A DNA stretch of 43,701 nucleotides from Gordonia sp. UBA5067. Its GTDB lineage: Bacteria > Actinomycetota > Actinomycetes > Mycobacteriales > Mycobacteriaceae. The translations under genes and the position numbers were made by a program. Below the pieces are notes generated by a model that worked only from the letters and a program-made list of their open reading frames with translations, ran no database searches and was not told the origin of the DNA. Shown here piece by piece: positions 10,295-18,833 of this stretch. The stretch is from the NCBI RefSeq assembly GCF_002414845.1, contig NZ_DIAX01000021.1, forward strand, positions 15,498 to 59,198. Reading direction: 5' to 3'. Every line of letters begins with the position of its first letter. Position 1 is the stretch's first letter.

Positions 10295-11002
10295 TCAGGC
10301 CGGGAATGTGGGGTGGTGCATCTCGTCCCAGGCCGCGCGGGCCAGACGGCCCAACACCGCGGGATCGGCGCCCCACACGTCGAGGGTCGTGCGCTTCACG
10401 GCGGCGCGCGGTGCTGCTTTCGCCCACGCCTCGCCGACGGCCGCCGGGTGAATCGGGTCGTTGTCGCTGACCACGACCGCCAGCGGAACCGCCAATCGGG
10501 TCAGCGTCGCAGGTTCCGGGCCGACGAGGGCGGCCGCGCCACGCAATTGTCCGATGAGTCCGGGATAGAGACCCGTCCACGAGCGGGTGAGTTCGGCCGC
10601 CAACCATCCCGGACTGCTGGCGGACATTCCGTCGAGGGTCGCGCTCAGGCCGTCGCGCTCGAGGGCGTCGGCGGTAGCGGTCGCCGAGGCTGCAGCCGGG
10701 CTCGCCCCGGGGACTCCCGACCACGGCGGCAGCACGGCCCACACGCCTGCGCAGCACTGCGGACCCACTCGGGCGGCCCACGCCGCGGCGATACTGGCCC
10801 CAATGGATATGCCGCCGACCAGAATCGGCCCGTGGGCCCGTGCGGCCGCGTCCAGCGCGCGCATGTAGCCGGCTGCGAGGTCGGTTCCCGGCTCCAGCGC
10901 TACCAGCGAAAACCCTGCGGCGGCGGCCGCGGTGCCGAAAGCCCGCTGGACGTAGTCGCCGTCGGATCCGGTACCGGGCATGGCCAACAGGGGACGGGGC
11001 AT
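10295..11002 (-). CDS. Small alpha/beta hydrolase
   Basis: 235-residue alpha/beta-hydrolase-fold protein. The nucleophile elbow reads GGISIGASIA, giving the Ser of G-x-S-x-G; VVVSDNDPIHP supplies the likely Asp, and DEMHHP near the C-terminus the His. The N-terminus lacks a signal peptide, so it is probably cytoplasmic. The ATG at 11002 is favoured over one six codons upstream because GGAAGG lies eight bases before it. It is divergent from the OB-fold gene (69-bp gap) and convergent with DUF3710. The M. tuberculosis neighbour Rv2695 occupies the same position and orientation. Substrate unknown. Confidence 0.82.
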   Translation of the reverse strand: MPRPLLAMPGTGSDGDYVQRAFGTAAAAAGFSLVALEPGTDLAAGYMRALDAAARAHGPILVGGISIGASIAAAWAARVGPQCCAGVWAVLPPWSGVPGASPAAASATATADALERDGLSATLDGMSASSPGWLAAELTRSWTGLYPGLIGQLRGAAALVGPEPATLTRLAVPLAVVVSDNDPIHPAAVGEAWAKAAPRAAVKRTTLDVWGADPAVLGRLARAAWDEMHHPTFPA

Positions 11003-11024
11003 GACGTGATCCTTCCGCAAGGTC

Positions 11025-11030
11025 TACCCT
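11025..11030 (+). promoter_or_regulatory. -10 box upstream of OB-fold gene
   Basis: TACCCT, with an expected start of transcription near 11037, giving a ~35-base leader that contains AGGAGG at 11061-11066. Confidence 0.35.
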
Positions 11031-11071
11031 GGGCATCGCAATGTAGGAATTCTCTCGCCCAGGAGGGTGTG

Positions 11072-11440
11072 ATGGCGACAGCGGGCTATCTGCGACGGAT
11101 GACGCGCAGGCTCGTGGAGGACCTCGAGGTCGCCGACGCGGCAGAGATCGCCGACGAGTCGCGATCGCAGGGCGCCCGGTGCGCATCGGACTGCGCGCGG
11201 GGCGAAGAGGTCCGGATCTTCGGTGAACTTCGGTCGGTGCAGACGTGCTCCAAGAATGCCAAAGCCGGGGTCGTCGCCGAGTTCTTCGACGGCACCGACA
11301 CCGTCACCCTGAAGTGGCTCGGCCGCAACCGGATCCCGGGAATCGAACCGGGCCGAAAACTGTGGGTCACCGGCCGCATCGGTGAGCACGACGGCGTCAA
11401 GGTGATCTTCAACCCGTACTACGACCTCGACGGTGACTGA
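11072..11440 (+). CDS. OB-fold nucleic-acid-binding protein
   Basis: 122-residue protein built mainly of one OB-fold: EVRIFGELRSVQTCS, VVAEFFDGTDTVTLKWLG, IEPGRKLWVTGRIGEHDGVKVIFNPYYDL. This resembles the anticodon-binding/RecG-wedge type of OB domain and the actinobacterial family represented by Rv2694c. Preceded by a helical MTRRLVEDLEVADAAE segment. The ATG has a near-perfect AGGAGG five bases upstream. Its 3' end overlaps the DUF3159 start by eight bases, so the two are coupled. No precise role is known; nucleic-acid binding is inferred from the fold. Confidence 0.82.
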   Translation: MATAGYLRRMTRRLVEDLEVADAAEIADESRSQGARCASDCARGEEVRIFGELRSVQTCSKNAKAGVVAEFFDGTDTVTLKWLGRNRIPGIEPGRKLWVTGRIGEHDGVKVIFNPYYDLDGD

Positions 11441-12140
11441 ATCGCAGGCCGCGCCAGACCATGAGGGCCGAACGCCCACCGCGCCCGACCATGAGGACGA
11501 GCGGGAGGCCCGCACGCTGCTCGACCAGATGGGCGGCGTGTCCGGCCTGGTGTACTCAACACTTCCGATCCTGGTCTTCGTCCCCGCCAACACCTGGTTC
11601 GGACTGACCGGGGCGATCATCGCGGCCCTCGCCGTCGCTACGGCGATTCTCCTTTATCGCGTTGCTCGGCGCGAGGACGTGAGCCCGGCATTGTCGGGCT
11701 TCATCGGTGTCGCGATCTGCGCCTACATCGCGCATCGCACGGGGAGCGCGAAGGGCTACTTCTTATTCGGCATCTGGACGATGCTCGTCTACTCGGCGGT
11801 CCTCGTCGTGTCCATCATCGTGCGGTGGCCGCTGGTGGGGCTCGTCTGGAACCTCATCAACGGTGACGGCACCGCCTGGCGCCGGCATCGGCCGACGCTG
11901 ATCGCCTATGACGTCGCCACCGGCGTCTGGGCAGCGGTGTTCATCGCCCGCTATCTGGTGCAATCGCATTTGTACGACACCGGGCACACCGGGGTGTTGG
12001 CCGCCACGCGCATCGCGATGGGGTGGCCGCTGACGATCCTCGCAGTCGGCGCGACGGTCCTGCTCGTGCGCCGAGCCGACCGCGGCGAAGACGAGATCGC
12101 GGCACGGGCCGACGCCGCCGAGACGCCGCCGCCGCGATAG
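11433..12140 (+). CDS. DUF3159 integral membrane protein
   Basis: 235-residue membrane protein with about five to six hydrophobic helices, beginning VSGLVYSTLPILVFVPANTWFG, a motif region typical of DUF3159. Function unknown. The soluble N-terminus contains a near-duplicate, APDHEGRTPT then APDHED, encoded by two 15-bp copies at 11451 and 11481 differing at one base. The GTG start lies within the OB-fold gene's last codons, so expression is coupled to it. The stop is eight bases from the convergent ceoC stop. Confidence 0.85.
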   Translation: MTESQAAPDHEGRTPTAPDHEDEREARTLLDQMGGVSGLVYSTLPILVFVPANTWFGLTGAIIAALAVATAILLYRVARREDVSPALSGFIGVAICAYIAHRTGSAKGYFLFGIWTMLVYSAVLVVSIIVRWPLVGLVWNLINGDGTAWRRHRPTLIAYDVATGVWAAVFIARYLVQSHLYDTGHTGVLAATRIAMGWPLTILAVGATVLLVRRADRGEDEIAARADAAETPPPR

Positions 12141-12148
12141 GGCCGCCG

Positions 12149-12808
12149 TCAGGCGAGATGGAGCGCGGTGCGCAACTCGTCTTCGACATCTTCGGGTGCG
12201 ACGAACACGAGTTCGTCGCCGCCTTCCACCGAATCGTCGCGCTGCGGAGCGATGACCCGGCTGCCGCGCAGGATTGCCACGAGCGCGACATCGCGCGGGA
12301 GGGCTAGCTTGCGCACCGGGCGACCGGCCAGCGGGGTGGTGTCGGGCAGGGTCATCTCGACCAGGTTGGCCTGCCCCTGCCGAAAGGTCATCAGGCGGAC
12401 GAGGTCGCCGACGCTGACCGCTTCCTCCACCAGGGAGGCCAGGATCCGCGGGGTGGAAACGGCGGTGTCCACCCCCCAATCCTCGTCGAAAAGCCACTCG
12501 TTGCGCGGATCGTTGACCCGGGCGACGACGCGATTGACGGCGAACTCGGTCTTGGCCAGCAGCGCGACGACGAGGTTGGCCTTGTCGTCACCGGTGGCGG
12601 CCACCATGACGTCGTAGTCCTGCAGTCCGGCGCGTTCGAGGTTGGTCAACTCGCACGCATCGCCGGTGATCCAACCGGCGCCGGGCACCGACTCGGGGTC
12701 GACCTTGCGGGCCTCTCGTTCGAAGAGGGTGACCTCGTGGCGGTTGGCGAGGAGTTCGCGGGCAATGGACCGCCCGACGGCGCCGGCACCGGCGATCGCG
12801 ACTTTCAC
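12149..12808 (-). CDS. ceoC: TrkA/RCK-family potassium regulatory protein (second of pair)
   Basis: 219-residue soluble RCK protein: TrkA-N Rossmann domain (GAGAVGRSIA at about 6-15, FERE, GDACE, VVAATGDDKANL) followed by a TrkA-C domain (LVRLMTFRQGQANLVEMTLP ... GGDELVFVAPEDVEDEL). Such subunits bind nucleotides (NAD(H), ATP/ADP or c-di-AMP depending on type) and gate potassium uptake. GTG start with AGGAGA about six bases upstream. It follows ceoB by 16 bases and both face away from the KimA-like transporter gene, implying a shared role in potassium homeostasis. The family call is firm; the partner channel is inferred. Confidence 0.92.
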   Translation of the reverse strand: MKVAIAGAGAVGRSIARELLANRHEVTLFEREARKVDPESVPGAGWITGDACELTNLERAGLQDYDVMVAATGDDKANLVVALLAKTEFAVNRVVARVNDPRNEWLFDEDWGVDTAVSTPRILASLVEEAVSVGDLVRLMTFRQGQANLVEMTLPDTTPLAGRPVRKLALPRDVALVAILRGSRVIAPQRDDSVEGGDELVFVAPEDVEDELRTALHLA

Positions 12809-12824
12809 TGGACTCTCCTGCGGA

Positions 12825-13490
12825 TCAGTCGTGGATGGGGCGCGGCGCGCCCGCGGTGGCACGGACGGCGGCTCGATCGGCCGAGCGCACCGCGACATAG
12901 ACGATGTCGTCGTCCTGCAATGCGGTGCGGGGCTCGGGCAGGATCGGGCGACCGAGCCGATTGAGGAACACGACGTGGCAACCGGTCTCCTCGGCGAATT
13001 TCGCGACCGATGTGCCGATCCACGATTCATCGATGTCGAGTTCGATGAGATCGACACTGCCACTGGGATCACGCCAGGCGACCGTGTCGACGTCGTCGTC
13101 GAGTTCGGCGACGAAGCGTTCGGTCGTCCAGGGAACGGTGGCGACGGTCGGGATGCCGAGCCGGGCGTATACCTGTGCGCGGCGGGCATCGTAGATGCGG
13201 GCGACGACCCGTGCGACACCGAAAGTCTCCCGGGCGACGCGCGCAGCCACGATGTTGGAGTTGTCCCCCGAGGACACGGCGGCGAATGCGTCGGCCTTCT
13301 CGATGCCGGCGCGGGTCAGCACCTCGCGGTCGAATCCCATGCCGACGGTCGTTGTTCCGGCGAACTCGGGGCTCAGCCGCTTGAACGCGGTGGGGTCGCG
13401 GTCGATCACCGAAACCGTGTGGCCGCGACGTTCCATCGCTTCGGCCAGGGAGGCTCCGACCCGGCCGCAGCCCATAATGACTATCCGCAC
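12825..13490 (-). CDS. ceoB: TrkA/RCK-family potassium regulatory protein (first of pair)
   Basis: 221-residue RCK protein. TrkA-N domain: MGCGRVGASLAE (dinucleotide-binding glycines), VIDRDP with the ribose-binding acidic residue, TVGMGFDREVL, AVSSGDNSNIVAA. TrkA-C domain from about residue 140 (SGSVDLIELDIDESWIG ... LQDDDIVYVAVRSADRAAV). The start is GTG 13490, seven bases after a minus-strand TACGTT -10 box, so a leaderless message is likely. First gene of a two-gene unit with ceoC. The order ceoC-ceoB facing an APC transporter is the same as Rv2692-Rv2691/Rv2690c. Confidence 0.93.
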   Translation of the reverse strand: MRIVIMGCGRVGASLAEAMERRGHTVSVIDRDPTAFKRLSPEFAGTTTVGMGFDREVLTRAGIEKADAFAAVSSGDNSNIVAARVARETFGVARVVARIYDARRAQVYARLGIPTVATVPWTTERFVAELDDDVDTVAWRDPSGSVDLIELDIDESWIGTSVAKFAEETGCHVVFLNRLGRPILPEPRTALQDDDIVYVAVRSADRAAVRATAGAPRPIHD

Positions 13491-13497
13491 GGTGATG

Positions 13498-13551
13498 AAC
13501 GTACATGACCCGCGCGGCGTGTTCGCGCGTTGGCGGTGTTCGGCCTAGTGT
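13498..13551. promoter_or_regulatory. Divergent promoter region ceoB / kimA-like
   Basis: In the 68-bp gap, TACGTT on the minus strand (13498-13503) precedes the ceoB GTG by seven bases and TAGTGT on the plus strand (13546-13551) precedes the transporter GTG at 13559 by seven bases. Both genes appear leaderless. There is no room for a ydaO-type riboswitch. Confidence 0.5.
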
Positions 13552-13558
13552 GATCGTG

Positions 13559-15553
13559 GTGTCCACCCTGTCCCAGGTGCCAGTCGCGGTTAAGCGACTA
13601 CTCGTAGGCCGGCCGTTTCGCAGTGATCGGCTGGGCGAAACGCTGCTGCGCAAGCGCATCGCGTTGCCGGTGTTCGCCTCCGACGCGATGTCGTCGGTGG
13701 CCTACGCGCCGCAGGAGATCTTCCTCGTCCTGTCCGTGGCCGGCCTTTCCGCCTATGCGTACACCCCATGGGTGGCGGTGGCCGTGGCCGTCGTGATGGT
13801 CGTCGTGGTGGCCAGCTACCGCCAGAACGTGCACGCCTACCCGTCGGGCGGCGGTGACTACGAGGTTGCGACGGTGAACCTCGGGCCGCGTGCCGGCCTG
13901 GTGGTGGGCAGTGCGCTTCTGGTCGACTACGTGCTGACCGTCGCCGTGTCGATGGCGTCAGCAGTGGAGAACATCGGATCGGCCATCGACGTGGTGCACC
14001 GCCACAAGGTGTGGTTCGCCGTGGCCGCGATCGTCCTGTTGGCGGCGGTCAACCTGCGGGGCCTGCGCGAATCAGGTGCATTTCTGGCAGCACCCACCTA
14101 CCTGTTCATCTTCAGCGTCCTGGTGATGCTGGGCTGGGGGTTTGCCCGGGTCCTCTTCGGCAACGGGGTGCGCGCCGAGACGGCCGGCTTCGGCCTGCAG
14201 GCCGAGCCCGGGCACTGGTCGGGTTTGGCGATGGTGTTCCTGCTGGCGCGCGCCTTCTCCTCGGGGTGTGCGGCGCTGACCGGCGTCGAAGCGATCAGTA
14301 ACGGAGTGCCGGCCTTCCGCAAGCCGAAGTCGCGCAACGCGGCGACGACGCTGCTGATGCTCGGCGGGTTCTCCATCACACTGCTCTTGGGCCTGGTGTT
14401 GCTCGCGCGGGAGGCCGGCGTGAAGTACGTCGCCAACCCGAGCACCGAGCTGACCGGAATCCCCGACGGCTATCGCCAGAAGTCGATGATCGCGCAGCTC
14501 GCCGAGGCGGTGTTCAGCGGCTTCAGCCCGGCGTTCTATGTGGTGGCCATTTCGACGGCGCTCATCTTGATGTTGGCGGCCAATACCGCGTTCAACGGCT
14601 TTCCCGTACTCGGCTCGGTTCTTGCGCAGGACCGTTATCTGCCTCGCCAGATGCACACGCGCGGGGACCGGCTGGCCTTTTCCAACGGCATCGTATTTCT
14701 GGCGCTGGCCGCGATCATCTTCGTCGTCGCGTTCGGCGGTGAGGTGACTGCGCTGATCCAGCTCTACATCGTCGGCGTGTTCGTCTCGTTCACCCTGAGT
14801 CAGACCGGGATGGTGCGGCATTGGACGCGCCTGCTGAGTGTCGAGTCCGATCCGGCCGGCCGGCGCCGCATGCAGCGGTCGCGGGTGATCAACGCGATCG
14901 GCTTGGTGATGACCGCGACGGTCCTCGTGGTCGTGCTGATCACCAAGTTCCTGGCCGGCGCGTGGATCGCGATCGTCGCGATGATGTCGCTCTATGTGCT
15001 GATGCAGTTGATCCACCGCCACTATGCGACGGTGCAGGCCGAACTTGACGCGGCCGTCGACGAGGACGAGGTGTTGCCGCCGCGCACCCATTCAATCGTG
15101 CTGGTGTCGTCGCTGCACCTGGCCACCCGGCGGGCGATCCGCTACGCCCGCGCCACCCGCCCGGACACCCTCGAGGCGATCACGGTCAACGTTGACGACC
15201 GGGACACGCGCAAGCTGGTGGCGGAGTGGGAGGCCAGCGACATCACGGTGCCACTGAAAGTGATCGCTTCGCCCTACCGCGAGATCACGCGACCCGTCGT
15301 CGACTATGTGCGGCGGGTCCGGCGGGACAATCCGCGCGACGTGATCACCGTGTTCATCCCCGAGTACGTCGTGGGTCACTGGTGGGAACAGATCCTGCAC
15401 AATCAGTCCGCACTGCGCCTCAAGGGCCGACTGCTGTTCGAGCCGAGTGTCATGGTGACGTCGGTGCCGTGGTTGCTCAGTTCGTCGGAGCGTCGCAAGG
15501 AGGCTCCCCACTATGTCGCGCCGGGGGAGACCCGGCGCGGCGTCGGACCGTGA
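13559..15553 (+). CDS. KimA-like APC-superfamily potassium transporter with C-terminal cytosolic domain
   Basis: 664-residue membrane protein with about 12 helices and a ~170-residue cytosolic tail. Segments such as VKRLLVGRP, FASDAMSSVAYAPQEI, SYRQNVHAYPSGGGDYEVA, SALLVDYVLTVAVSMASA, FSSGCAALTGVEAISNGVPAF, RGDRLAFSNGI, VGVFVSFTLSQTGM and ILHNQSALRLKGRLLF match my recollection of Bacillus subtilis KimA (YdaO), a KUP-type potassium-proton symporter inhibited by c-di-AMP through its tail. Potassium transport is therefore inferred; the same family is often annotated only as an amino-acid permease. Of several GTG codons, 13559 has a -10 box at leaderless spacing. It overlaps the next gene by one base (TGATG). 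Confidence 0.85.
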   Translation: MSTLSQVPVAVKRLLVGRPFRSDRLGETLLRKRIALPVFASDAMSSVAYAPQEIFLVLSVAGLSAYAYTPWVAVAVAVVMVVVVASYRQNVHAYPSGGGDYEVATVNLGPRAGLVVGSALLVDYVLTVAVSMASAVENIGSAIDVVHRHKVWFAVAAIVLLAAVNLRGLRESGAFLAAPTYLFIFSVLVMLGWGFARVLFGNGVRAETAGFGLQAEPGHWSGLAMVFLLARAFSSGCAALTGVEAISNGVPAFRKPKSRNAATTLLMLGGFSITLLLGLVLLAREAGVKYVANPSTELTGIPDGYRQKSMIAQLAEAVFSGFSPAFYVVAISTALILMLAANTAFNGFPVLGSVLAQDRYLPRQMHTRGDRLAFSNGIVFLALAAIIFVVAFGGEVTALIQLYIVGVFVSFTLSQTGMVRHWTRLLSVESDPAGRRRMQRSRVINAIGLVMTATVLVVVLITKFLAGAWIAIVAMMSLYVLMQLIHRHYATVQAELDAAVDEDEVLPPRTHSIVLVSSLHLATRRAIRYARATRPDTLEAITVNVDDRDTRKLVAEWEASDITVPLKVIASPYREITRPVVDYVRRVRRDNPRDVITVFIPEYVVGHWWEQILHNQSALRLKGRLLFEPSVMVTSVPWLLSSSERRKEAPHYVAPGETRRGVGP

Positions 15554-16803
15554 TGGTGCCCGCGCCGGTGCGCTGCGACGTCACCGGGCTCGCCCACGGC
15601 GGTGCGGGAGTGGCCCGCATCGATGGGCGGGTCGTGTTCGTCGCCGGTGCGCTCCCGGGGGAGACGGTGCTGGTGCAGATCACCGATGATTCGCGTGCAG
15701 CGTGGTGGCGCGGGCACGTCCTCGAGGTGGTAGTGCCCTCACCGGATCGGACGCCGGTGTCCTGTCCGGCCGCGGCCGCCGGGGCCGGATGCTGCGACTT
15801 GGCATTTGGCACCACGGACGGCATCCGGCGGGCGAAGGCGACCATTGTGGCCGATGCACTCACCCGTATCGGCCGCGTCGAGGTGCCCGCCGGTCTTGTC
15901 GTCGAAGGGATGCCCGGCGGCGAGTCGGGGCATCGATGGCGCATCCGTGCACGGGCGGGCGTCGCCGCCGATCGGTCCGCGCTGGGTTTTCGCACGATCC
16001 ACAGCAACGCGATCGTCGCGCACCGGTGCGCCGCACTCACCCCCGCGCTGAGCGACGCGCTCGGCACGCTCGACCCGGCCGATCTGCGTGCCGGGTCCGA
16101 GGTCATCGCGGTGCACGACGACGACGATGCCGTCCACCTTGCCGAGGTCGCCGGACCGCCATCCGTGCGCGGCGGCCGGGCCGGCGCACAGCGGCGACGG
16201 GCGCAGAGCGGTCCGCCGCGCGCGCCGCGAGTCCTCCTGGGCGGCCCGACGGCACGCTATCGGGTCGGCGATCGAACCTGGGAACTGCCGGTTGCGGCCT
16301 TCTGGCAGGCTCATCGTGGCGCCGCGGAGGTGTTCGCGCGCACTGCGGGCCGATGGTTGGCGGAGTGGGCGCTCGACGCCACCGTGTGGGACCTGTACGG
16401 CGGGTCGGGGGTGTTCGCCGGGGCCGCGATCGAGCGCGGGGCGGGGGCCGTGCACATCGTCGACACCGAAGCCGATGCGCTGGCATCGGCGCGGACGACT
16501 TTTCACGGTTCGCCGGTGCACACGCATCGCGCGGCGGTGTCGGCGGCAACGCTGGCCAATCTGCCCGCGCCCGGCATCGTCGTCCTCGACCCACCCCGCA
16601 GCGGGGTCGGCAATGCCGTGATGGACGTCATCACCGCGGCGGAACCCGCCGCGATCGTCCACGTCGGCTGCGATCCGGCCGCATTCGCCCGTGACATCGG
16701 GCGCGCGATCGCCTCAGGATACCGATTGGATCGGCTGAAAGCCTACGATGCCTTTCCATTGACCCACCATGTCGAGGCGATGGCACTGCTCGTTCGACCG
16801 TGA
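15553..16803 (+). CDS. TrmA/RumA-family class I tRNA/rRNA uridine-C5 methyltransferase
   Basis: 416-residue SAM-dependent RNA methyltransferase. An N-terminal TRAM domain (DVTGLAHGGAGVARIDGRVVF to about residue 60) is followed by a cysteine cluster, then the Rossmann domain with WDLYGGSGVFAGAA (SAM binding), LDPPRSGVG, the catalytic cysteine in HVGCDPAAFARD and the C-terminal HHVEAMALL glutamate. The iron-sulfur motif is unusual: CPAAAAGAGCCD has the middle cysteines adjacent instead of separated, and the later HRCAAL supplies a fourth. Target RNA is unknown. The ATG overlaps the transporter stop by one base; a GTG three bases earlier is possible. Confidence 0.88.
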   Translation: MVPAPVRCDVTGLAHGGAGVARIDGRVVFVAGALPGETVLVQITDDSRAAWWRGHVLEVVVPSPDRTPVSCPAAAAGAGCCDLAFGTTDGIRRAKATIVADALTRIGRVEVPAGLVVEGMPGGESGHRWRIRARAGVAADRSALGFRTIHSNAIVAHRCAALTPALSDALGTLDPADLRAGSEVIAVHDDDDAVHLAEVAGPPSVRGGRAGAQRRRAQSGPPRAPRVLLGGPTARYRVGDRTWELPVAAFWQAHRGAAEVFARTAGRWLAEWALDATVWDLYGGSGVFAGAAIERGAGAVHIVDTEADALASARTTFHGSPVHTHRAAVSAATLANLPAPGIVVLDPPRSGVGNAVMDVITAAEPAAIVHVGCDPAAFARDIGRAIASGYRLDRLKAYDAFPLTHHVEAMALLVRP

Positions 16804-16836
16804 AGCGCCGCCGCGCAAACCGTGGGTTCGGGCGTC

Positions 16837-16842
16837 CGTAGA
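16837..16842 (+). promoter_or_regulatory. -10 box of dxs
   Basis: TAGACT, giving a predicted start near 16849 and a ~44-base leader with AGGAGG at about 16879. The same hexamer occurs upstream of pdxS, ruvC and the GNAT gene. Confidence 0.5.
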
Positions 16843-16892
16843 CTGGACCCATTCGCCCAGCCCGCGACAGATTTGGACAGGAGGACTCGACG

Positions 16893-18833
16893 ATGAGTCT
16901 GTTGGAGTCGATCAACTCCCCGGACGACCTCGCCGATCTGACCAGCGAAGAGATGGACCGCCTCGCCGGTGAGATCCGGCGATTCCTCGTTGCGAAGGTA
17001 TCGGCGACCGGCGGCCACCTCGGCCCCAATCTGGGTGTCGTGGAACTGACCCTGGCCATCCATCGGGTGTTCGACTCCCCATCGGATCCGGTGATCTTCG
17101 ACACGGGCCACCAGTGCTACGTCCACAAAATCCTCACTGGTCGCGCCGCGGGGTTTGATGCGTTGCGCCAGCGCGGCGGGCTCACGGGCTATCAGGAGCG
17201 CGCGGAGAGCCCACATGACTGGGTCGAGTCTTCCCACGCGTCGGCCGCACTGTCGTACGCCGATGGGCTGTCGAAGGCCTTTGAGTTGCGCGGTGAGCGC
17301 CGCACCGTCGTCGCCGTCGTGGGTGATGGGGCGCTGACCGGCGGCATGTGCTGGGAGGCGCTGAACAATATCGCGGCCGCCAATCGGCCGGTGGTGATCG
17401 TCGTCAACGACAACGGACGGTCCTACGCCCCGACGATCGGCGGGCTCGCCCAACACCTGTCGGGACTTCGACTGCAGCCGGGGTATGAGCGCATTCTCGG
17501 CGAGGGACGCAAGCTGCTCAGGCAACTGCCCGTCGTCGGCGACCCGGCCTATGCGGTCGTGCACGGCGTAAAGAGCGGTATCAAGGATCTCCTCGCGCCC
17601 CAGGCCCTGTTCGCCGACCTCGGTCTCAAGTACGTCGGACCGGTTGACGGTCATGACATCGCTGCGCTTGAGAGTGCGTTGCACCAGGCGAAGTCATTCG
17701 GCGGGCCGGTGATCGTGCATGCGGTGACTCGCAAGGGCAACGGATACGGCCCCGCCGAGGATCACGAGGAAGACCAGATGCACGGGATCGGCGTGATCGA
17801 CCCGGCCACCGGCCGGGCCGCGGCCGTGACCGCACCGGACTGGACGTCGGTATTCTCCGCAGCCCTGGTCGAAGCAGGTGGGCGCCGGGACGACATTGTG
17901 GCGGTGACCGCGGCCATGGCCGCTCCGACGGGGCTGACCGCGTTCGGCGAGCGATTCCCGAACCGGCTTTATGATGTCGGTATCGCCGAGCAACACGCGC
18001 TCACCTCCGCCGCGGGGCTGGCGCTGGGCGGCCTGCACCCCGTCGTCGCGATCTACTCCACCTTCCTCAACCGTGCCTTCGACCAATTGCTGATGGATGT
18101 GGCCCTGCTGGCGCAACCGGTCACCCTGGTGCTGGACCGTTCCGGGATCACGGGTCCGGACGGGCCGAGTCACCACGGCATGTGGGATCTGTCGTTGATG
18201 GCGATGGTTCCCGGCTTGCGGGTGGCCGCTCCGCGCGACGCGGTCCGGCTGCGCGAACAGCTCGACGAGGCGCTGGGCACCGACGACGGTCCCACCGCGA
18301 TCCGATTCGCGAAGGGAGCGGTACCCGAAGACATTCGGGCAATCGAGCGGACCGTGGACGGTGTCGACATCCTGTACCGCAGCACCTCCACCTCAGCGCG
18401 GCCGGTCGGTGACGTGCTGCTCGTCGGAATCGGCGCCTTTGCGGCGACGGCGTGCGATACCGCGGCGATCCTCGCCCGCCACGGCATCGAGGTCACCGTC
18501 GTCGACCCGCGGTGGGTGCTACCGGTGCCGGGCTCGATCATCGAGATGTCCGCCGATCACCGGCTCGTCGTCACGCTCGAAGACGGCCTCGTCGACGGGG
18601 GAGTCGGGTCGGAGATCATCGGTGCGATGGCCGCCGCAGGCGTCACGGTTCCGGTTATGCAACGGGGCATTCCGCGGGAGTTCGTGGCCGCGGCCTCACG
18701 CGGTGAAATCCTCGCCAGCCTCGGGCTCACTGCCCAGGAGTTGTCGCGCACGATCACCGAAAGCGTGTCGCAGCGGCTCGACTCGCCGATCGGGGTAGAC
18801 ACCGGGACTGCGGTGCGCAGCGACTCCGACTAG
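16893..18833 (+). CDS. dxs: 1-deoxy-D-xylulose-5-phosphate synthase
   Basis: Thiamine-diphosphate enzyme joining pyruvate and glyceraldehyde 3-phosphate, first step of the MEP isoprenoid pathway. 646 residues. ThDP-binding motif [18 protein letters not shown] (GDG...NN, from about residue 147), [13 protein letters not shown], the catalytic-histidine segments [15 protein letters not shown] and [20 protein letters not shown], the glutamate of [12 protein letters not shown], and a transketolase C-terminal domain ([13 protein letters not shown]). A canonical AGGAGG precedes the ATG. The stop codon TAG shares a CTAG tetranucleotide with the stop of the convergent RNase D gene. Confidence 0.97.
   Translation: MSLLESINSPDDLADLTSEEMDRLAGEIRRFLVAKVSATGGHLGPNLGVVELTLAIHRVFDSPSDPVIFDTGHQCYVHKILTGRAAGFDALRQRGGLTGYQERAESPHDWVESSHASAALSYADGLSKAFELRGERRTVVAVVGDGALTGGMCWEALNNIAAANRPVVIVVNDNGRSYAPTIGGLAQHLSGLRLQPGYERILGEGRKLLRQLPVVGDPAYAVVHGVKSGIKDLLAPQALFADLGLKYVGPVDGHDIAALESALHQAKSFGGPVIVHAVTRKGNGYGPAEDHEEDQMHGIGVIDPATGRAAAVTAPDWTSVFSAALVEAGGRRDDIVAVTAAMAAPTGLTAFGERFPNRLYDVGIAEQHALTSAAGLALGGLHPVVAIYSTFLNRAFDQLLMDVALLAQPVTLVLDRSGITGPDGPSHHGMWDLSLMAMVPGLRVAAPRDAVRLREQLDEALGTDDGPTAIRFAKGAVPEDIRAIERTVDGVDILYRSTSTSARPVGDVLLVGIGAFAATACDTAAILARHGIEVTVVDPRWVLPVPGSIIEMSADHRLVVTLEDGLVDGGVGSEIIGAMAAAGVTVPVMQRGIPREFVAAASRGEILASLGLTAQELSRTITESVSQRLDSPIGVDTGTAVRSDSD

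Noticed and set aside
10313..11071. Long upstream extension of the OB-fold frame
   Set aside because: It overlaps the whole antisense hydrolase gene, and ATG 11072 has a near-perfect AGGAGG.
13491..13558. ydaO-type c-di-AMP riboswitch before the KimA-like transporter
   Set aside because: The gap is only 68 bp, the predicted mRNA is leaderless and no such fold is visible.
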